DNA of 64,000 bases from contig NC_079515.1 in NCBI RefSeq assembly GCF_000801105.2, forward strand, positions 35,983,407-36,047,406, written 5' to 3'. The notes under the pieces were generated by a model, which did no database searches, was not told the DNA's origin, and saw only the letters and a program-made list of their open reading frames with translations. Position numbers and translations under genes: made by a program. This stretch comes from Raphanus sativus (Eukaryota > Streptophyta > Magnoliopsida > Brassicales > Brassicaceae). Every line of letters begins with the position of its first letter. Within the stretch, counting starts at the first letter, position 1. This document shows positions 58,630 through 64,000 of the stretch, in pieces.

Positions 58630-61600
58630 TCAAAGCCCTCGACTAGGAATTGTTTTGTTGTTAGATCCTCCTTCCTCGCTGCTGGAAGAAGACGGGTTAA
58701 GCCCGTACTCGCTCGTGTTCCCATAAGCACTGCTTGCACCATACTCATGGCTATCCAACGCCACTTTCCTGAACTTCCTCATATCCGCACTGTAAGTGCT
58801 CGAGTCATAGTCCGAGCTCGATCCCCTCCCGAGGTGTGAGCTCTGTCCAGGTTTCACTTCGTTTAGATCATCCAGCGATGCATCTCCCTCCAGAGCCCGA
58901 ACAATCTAGTAAAAACATTCGCATTGGATCCCAAAATTTTTAACCCTCAATATATATTATATATAGATATATAATTCATGTTTTTATTAAGACTTACTTG
59001 GCTCATCTTAGGCCTGCGTCTAGCTGAGTGTCTAATGGCTGCAGCAGCACAAGCCACCATTCGTGCCATCTCATAAGGCTCGTATTGGCCCTCGAGCCGT
59101 GGATCAACTAGTTCACTGTAGTCTCCATCTTCAGCTGCGTTTAAGCATAAGGGTCTTGCCTGTGTAAGAAAAGTAACAGAGTTTTTTTATAGATCATTTA
59201 CTTATTAGGCCACAAAGTTTTTTTTTTTTTGATGAATATATATATATATATGGTACTGACCCAATCGACCAAGCTGTCTTCCATTTCACCAGTGAGATCA
59301 ACAGGTCTGCGTCCGGTTATGAGCTCAAGAAGCATCACTCCAAAGGAGAAAACATCTGATCTGTCAGTTAGTTTCCCGCTCGACGCATACTCTGGAGCCA
59401 AGTACCTGTCATTTGATTCTTGGTTATAGAAACAGATTCTTGGGTTGAGATTAGGAATCAAGAACCTATAGTATCACGTTCTTTTATTATTACCCGAAAG
59501 TTCCCATGATACGAGTGGACACATGTGTAGCATTGTCCTGAGATAGCTTCGCTAACCCGAAGTCTGCAACCTGAAGATTTAAGCTAGTCCAGTTATCGAG
59601 AAAGAAAGACATAACAAAGCATATTGTGATTCAAAATAATAAGCAAAAGGTACCTTGGCTTCAAAGGATTCATCAAGGAGAATGTTTGAAGCTTTGATGT
59701 CTCTATGAATGATTTTTGGATGACCTGATTATTAAACAAGTTTGATCACGTCTCTAGTTAAAACCTCAAAAAGGATCAAATATTTCAGAATTTTTTTTGT
59801 TTGTTTTTGACTCACAATCTTCATGCAAGTAAGCAAGTCCTTTAGCTGATCCCAAAGCAATCCTGAGCCTTGTAGGCCAATCAAGAACGTTACCACTTTT
59901 ACCATGGAGATGAAACTCAAGTGTGTCATTAGGTAAGAACTCATAAACCAACAACATCTTCTGTCCTTCTGCAATACAATAACCAACAAGAGACACAAGA
60001 AACCGATGGTGAACTCGACTAATGATATCGACCTCAGCCTGAAACTCTCGTTCTCCTTGTCCGCTTCCTGCTTTAAGACTCTTGACAGCGATCTCTTTCC
60101 CGTTGGGAAGTATTCCCTTGTGGACATACCCGAACCCGCCTTGACCTAACAGTCTTTCTTTAGAGAATCCTTGAGTTGCTGCAGCTAGCTCCTCGTAGGT
60201 GAATGTGCTCTGGTTGAAACCTAGAGCCACTGAAGGGTGAGGCGGTGGTAGAGCCGGACCGTATGGACCTGAGTAAATCTCGCTGCTGTTTCCGTTGTTT
60301 ACACCGCCTGAAACTGGCTGTGGTGGTGGCGGTGGCGGTGAATTCATCCAGTTATTGTTACTGTTTGATCCAGGGTGTTGATGAGACAAGTTCATTACGT
60401 GATCGCTTTGGTTATTGTAATGTTGTTGCTGTTGTTGGTACTGATCACCTATCAACAAAGCAGAGACATTGTTTAAACCTTGTTTCTTGGGTGACAAGTA
60501 CTGGAGTTTTCACAATAGGTAAAAAATATTCAGAAACATCCAAAACTTTTGAAATGTGGTTTGCAGGCAAGAAGATTTCATTGAGTTAGGTTATTAATTC
60601 AGGTCTCTTGGAACACAAGAAATGGTTCTAAAACATAGAATGGTTTAAGTTTAGGTTGGTGACTTGGTGTTTGATCATTTATGTTTTAGCTTTGCCATTA
60701 ACCTTGTTTCTTGGATAACAAGAAACATCTAATGGTGTTTTCCACAAATATATAAAATAATCATAGATCAAAACCTCTGATTGGTCAATCGATTATAAAA
60801 CTCCTAAACTTTGAAATATGGTTTGAAGGTAAGAAGATTTCATTGAGTCAGATTACTAATTGAGGTATCTTGAGATACAAGAAATGTTTCTAAAACAGAA
60901 TCTGTGTTAGGGCTTAACCGTTTATGTTTTTTTACCTTTGCCTGTGGCGTACCCATTGCTTGAGTAGTACGGCATTTGATTCTTCTTTTTCTTCTTGCGA
61001 CAGCAACAAAGGCAGAACAAGATCATAACAAGAAGCAACAATCCAGCAGCAGCCGCAATTCCTACGATAGCACCCGTGTTGGGTGTATCATCAGAGTTCG
61101 AGCCACCACCGTTTGATCTAGGTGGAGCCAGGGATCTCGGTGGGGAAGGAGAGTGACGGTCGGAGTTTCTTGAAGGAGGAGCAGGCGAATGATTGTTGCT
61201 TCCTCCCCCGTTGTTTCCGTTGTTATTATTCCCATTGTTGCCGTCATTGTTGCCATTATTGCTGTTATTACCATTGTTGCCATTATTGTTGTTATTACCG
61301 TTGTTGTTGTCATTGTTTCCACCATTGTTGTTGTTGTTGTTGTCATTGTTCCCACCATTGTTGTTGTTGTTGTTGTTATTGTCATTGTTCCCACCATTGT
61401 TGTTGTTGCTGCTGTTATTGTTTCCTTGTTGTGGAGACGGTGGAGGTTGCGAGTCAGAAGAAGGAGGTGGAGGAGAGGAATTCTCTGGGGGAGGAGGAGC
61501 TGGTGGTGAAGAAGAAGGAGAGGAGGAGGAAGAGTTAGGAGACGGAGGAGATTGCTGCTGAGTGTTGTCGGGGGAGGAAGGAGATGGAGGTGTAGGAGAC

Positions 61601-61635
61601 GGCGGTGAATTCTCAGGGGACTGCCCCTCCGCCAT
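58630..61635 (-). CDS. PERK6: Proline-rich extensin-like receptor kinase PERK6
   Basis: Exons 60936-61635, 59816-60448, 59654-59724, 59494-59570, 59261-59405, 58998-59159 and 58630-58905 join in frame to 687 aa. The extracellular part is Pro/Ser-rich (1-70) and then almost pure Asn/Gly (71-148). One membrane segment (about 189-211) precedes a basic stop-transfer KKKKK. The kinase has GQGGFG at 335-340, Lys356, HRD at 451-453, DFG at 471-473 and GYLAPEY, so it looks active. PERKs lack a signal peptide but reach the plasma membrane and are thought to sense the cell wall. The Asn-rich tract and [21 protein letters not shown] identify PERK6 (At3g18810) over PERK7. Confidence 0.94.
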
Positions 61636-62346
61636 TATCTCCTTTGGGTGTTTCTTCCTCTTCTTCTTCTTCTTTTATTTATTCTTGGAAGCTCTCTCTC
61701 CTCTTAAGAGAAAGAAAGAGGTTCGAAACCTCTTTGTGTATTCCAAGTTCTATTTTTAAGAGTACTGTCATTTTTCTTTTGGTTCTGAATTGCTGATTTC
61801 TTCTTTTGTAGGGTCTATATTTGGTTATTAATACAGCCTTGCAAATTATGCAACCTTCAACTAAATTTGAAGGAAAAAAAAACAGAAAAATTACAGTTAA
61901 GAAACTTGATGTGATTATTAAATATTGGTTTACGAAAGAAGGAACACAGAGATAAGTCACACGTGAAAAAATAGTAATAATTGCTGTTAACCACAAGGAA
62001 CTTTTTACAAAAGAAGTAAAAAAAAAACTTAAATTTTAGAGATTGTTGCTCTCGTTGAGAGTCGAACTCAAGACCTCCCGCTTACTAAACGGGTGCTCTA
62101 ACCAACTGAGCTACGAGAGCTTTTTAATGAGTAGAATCATATGATATATAAGAACTACGAAATACGAGGAACAGAACTAGGATATTCTGTTTTTATAAAT
62201 AAAATAAAAATAATAATCGCCTGAGGAATTAAATTACATACAGATCAGGAACAGAACAGCTTAGACTCTTCTTCTTCAGGGGGCACAGAGAGTTGGTAAA
62301 ATCTCCACTTTTAGATCCGTTCAGCATTTAATCTCTTTCCGATTTC
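61636..62346. other. Shared upstream region of PERK6 and RABG3
   Basis: The two genes are divergent, with tRNA-Thr between them. PERK6 leader sequence is probably at about 61636-61760 (pyrimidine/purine-rich). Confidence 0.5.
62047..62120 (-). tRNA. tRNA-Thr (AGT)
   Basis: 74 nt on the minus strand, with acceptor GCTCTCG pairing with CGAGAGC and discriminator A. The A box (TAGCTCAGTTGGTTAGAG) and B box (GAGTTCGACTC) are present. Anticodon stem CCCGT/GCGGG with loop TTAGTAA gives anticodon AGT. There is no intron; T-rich sequence lies downstream. Confidence 0.93.
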
Positions 62347-62347
62347 G

Positions 62348-63807
62348 ATGCCTTCCCGTAGACGTACCCTCCTCAAAGTCATCATCCTCGGCGATAGCGG
62401 GTTAGCTTTTGTTTTTTTTTTTTTAAATGTTTTTGGGTTTGTTCTATTATACTGGTGTGTTTTCTGATAGAGAGTAATTGTTGTCTAGGTTTTGAGATTC
62501 TGAATATTTTCGTGTCTTTGTTTGATTACTCGTTCTTTGATCTGGAGGTTGTGTGATTTCTTTTATTGAGGTTTTACTTTACATATGTGTGGTTGTTGAT
62601 CATGTATCACAAAGGATGCTAGTTGAAAAACTTGACTTAGACTCTGTATTACTTTGACTTTACTTATTCACCACGGTTTTATACTATATATATTGTCCTG
62701 TTATTTAGTGAAAAACTAACTAGGACTCCTTCTCTCACTTGTGTTATTTTGCAGGGTGGGGAAAACCTCTTTGATGAATCAGTATCCTTCTTTTTTTTTT
62801 TTTTTTTTTTGAGTAAACAACTAACTAACAAGTATTAATATATTTTGTAGAGTTAGATTAGTTCTTTTTGCGTCTTTTTGTTTTTTGGGTTTAACTTTTT
62901 TTAGATATGTTAACAAAAAGTTCAGCAACCAGTACAAGGCCACCATTGGAGCTGACTTCTTGACTAAGGAAGTCCACTTTGAAGATCGTCTTTTCACTTT
63001 ACAGGTTTGTACCAGTGGCTCTATCAGTTAATTACTTCTTTTGCTGTTTAAGTAAGCCTGCGTGTGCTTAACACCAATGTTACTTTTAAGCTTTAGAAAA
63101 CGCTAATTATTGGTTAGTTTTATGGTAGTGTCAGACAATTATTTGCTTGAAACAAAGCTCTCATTTGTTTTTTCTGTCAATGGGTGAGTTATTATAATAG
63201 ATATGGGATACAGCTGGACAGGAAAGGTTCCAGAGCCTTGGTGTAGCTTTCTACCGGGGTGCTGATTGCTGTGTACTTGTATATGATGTCAACTCCATGA
63301 AATCATTTGAAAACCTCAACAACTGGCGTGAAGAGTTTCTCATCCAGGCTAGTCCATCTGATCCAGAGAATTTTCCTTTTGTTCTTATCGGAAACAAGGT
63401 CGACGTGGATGGTGGAAACAGCAGAGTGGTATGTGTAATGAATTAACGATGTACCTAACTTAATTTTTCCGTTGAGAGATGTAACTATTAACGTCCCCAC
63501 ACATCTCATTGATCATCACACGCAGGTTTCAGAGAAAAAGGCTAAAGCTTGGTGTGCTTCAAAGGGAAACATTCCCTACTTTGAGACCTCTGCTAAGGAA
63601 GGCACCAATGTTGAGGAAGCTTTCCAGTGCATTGCCAGCAACGCGCTCAAGAGCGGCGAAGAGGAAGAGCTGTAAGTTTTCTCTATACATGTTTTAGAGT
63701 CACGAGTTTGGTTGGTCTCAACGTTTCTCTTTTTTTTTAGATACTTGCCAGACACAATCGACGTGGGGACAAGCAATCAACCGAGATCTTCAGGGTGTGA
63801 ATGCTAA
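62348..63807 (+). CDS. RABG3F: Rab7-type small GTPase, RABG3 class
   Basis: Exons 62348-62400, 62755-62781, 62905-63004, 63201-63428, 63526-63671 and 63741-63807 give 206 aa. Nucleotide-binding motifs are all present: GDSGVGKT at 15-22, the effector region ending ATIGADF, WDTAGQE at 62-68, NKVD at 125-128, and ETSAK at 156-160. The C-terminus is CEC, the double-geranylgeranyl site. Rab7-class GTPases direct fusion of late endosomes with the vacuole. RABG3f (At3g18820) and RABG3e are very similar; the neighbour PERK6 favours RABG3f. An extremely short 27-bp second exon is present. Confidence 0.92.
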
Positions 63808-64000
63808 AAGGGTTTGTATCTATCTCTCCGAGAAGAATGCTTTTGAGTTCAACAATGTGTTTTGGTCTCTCCCCTCTCTTCACCAGCTATCTCTTCAAGT
63901 TTATTACATGCTGTAAAAAAATTTCTTTTGTGTGAAAAAAAGAATCCTTCCTTCAAAACCATTTGATTTGTTCAGTGTTCCTTCTTTTTCATAACATAAC
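63808..64000 (+). other. RABG3 3' region
   Basis: Downstream sequence of the Rab gene to the end of the window, with nothing else recognisable. Confidence 0.5.

Noticed and set aside
61062..61561. Open frames opposite and out of frame with PERK6 exon 1
   Set aside because: They are shadows of the Asn-rich AAC/AAT repeat (poly-Thr/Met, poly-Cys/His or poly-Val/Leu). The PERK6 frame continues across seven exons with conserved domains.

Overview
The window is plant nuclear DNA, almost certainly from a Brassicaceae species and probably from the Brassica/Raphanus lineage. The host genes are spliced, AT-rich and intron-dense. Many read at near-identity against Arabidopsis genes I recognise from memory: VRN1, ACT2, PERK6, RABG3, ATL65 and a PLAA/DOA1-type WD40 protein. 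Intergenic DNA is packed with plant transposon debris.

Layout from left to right. (1) 1-13.7 kb: a tandem array of three intact 353-aa 2-oxoglutarate/Fe(II) dioxygenase genes (At3g19000/At3g19010 type), interleaved with decayed exons of a related paralog, a duplicated 5'-truncated LINE-like fragment, and a 2.34-kb MULE carrying a piece of a ribosomal protein L28 gene. (2) 14.8-16.7 kb: VRN1, a two-B3-domain DNA-binding protein. (3) 17.65 kb: an intron-containing tRNA-Tyr. (4) 20.5-21.9 kb: a single-exon seven-blade WD40 gene. (5) 22-32 kb: gene-poor DNA with Stowaway MITEs, a 935-bp near-perfect inverted-repeat element and a tRNA-derived SINE-like sequence. (6) 32.2-33.3 kb: the RING-H2 E3 ligase gene ATL65. 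(7) 35.4-37.3 kb: two small secreted-peptide genes with SCOOP-like C-termini. (8) 37.7-42.7 kb: a 21-exon PLAA/DOA1-type gene. (9) 43-46 kb: a non-autonomous hAT element carrying a 27-bp minisatellite, then relics of an LTP gene and a PPR gene. (10) 47.5-55.3 kb: a Helitron end, an assembly gap of 100 N, and the right part of a CACTA (En/Spm) element with an intact second gene. (11) 56-64 kb: ACT2, PERK6, tRNA-Thr and RABG3.

Gene order agrees with Arabidopsis chromosome 3 (about At3g18780-At3g19010, numbers from memory). The left 46 kb runs in descending order and the right 8 kb in ascending order. This implies a local inversion whose junction lies in the transposon-rich 46-55 kb stretch.

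The genes are ordinary neighbours in a eukaryotic chromosome and do not form an operon. The most interesting unexplained signals are four. The SCOOP-like peptide pair comes first. The second is a dozen tiny insertions (7-27 bp, usually A- or T-rich) flanked by 10-19-bp direct repeats, some with a visible empty site in a paralogous copy. The third is the recombinant structure of the second dioxygenase gene. The fourth is the MULE that captured L28 exons.
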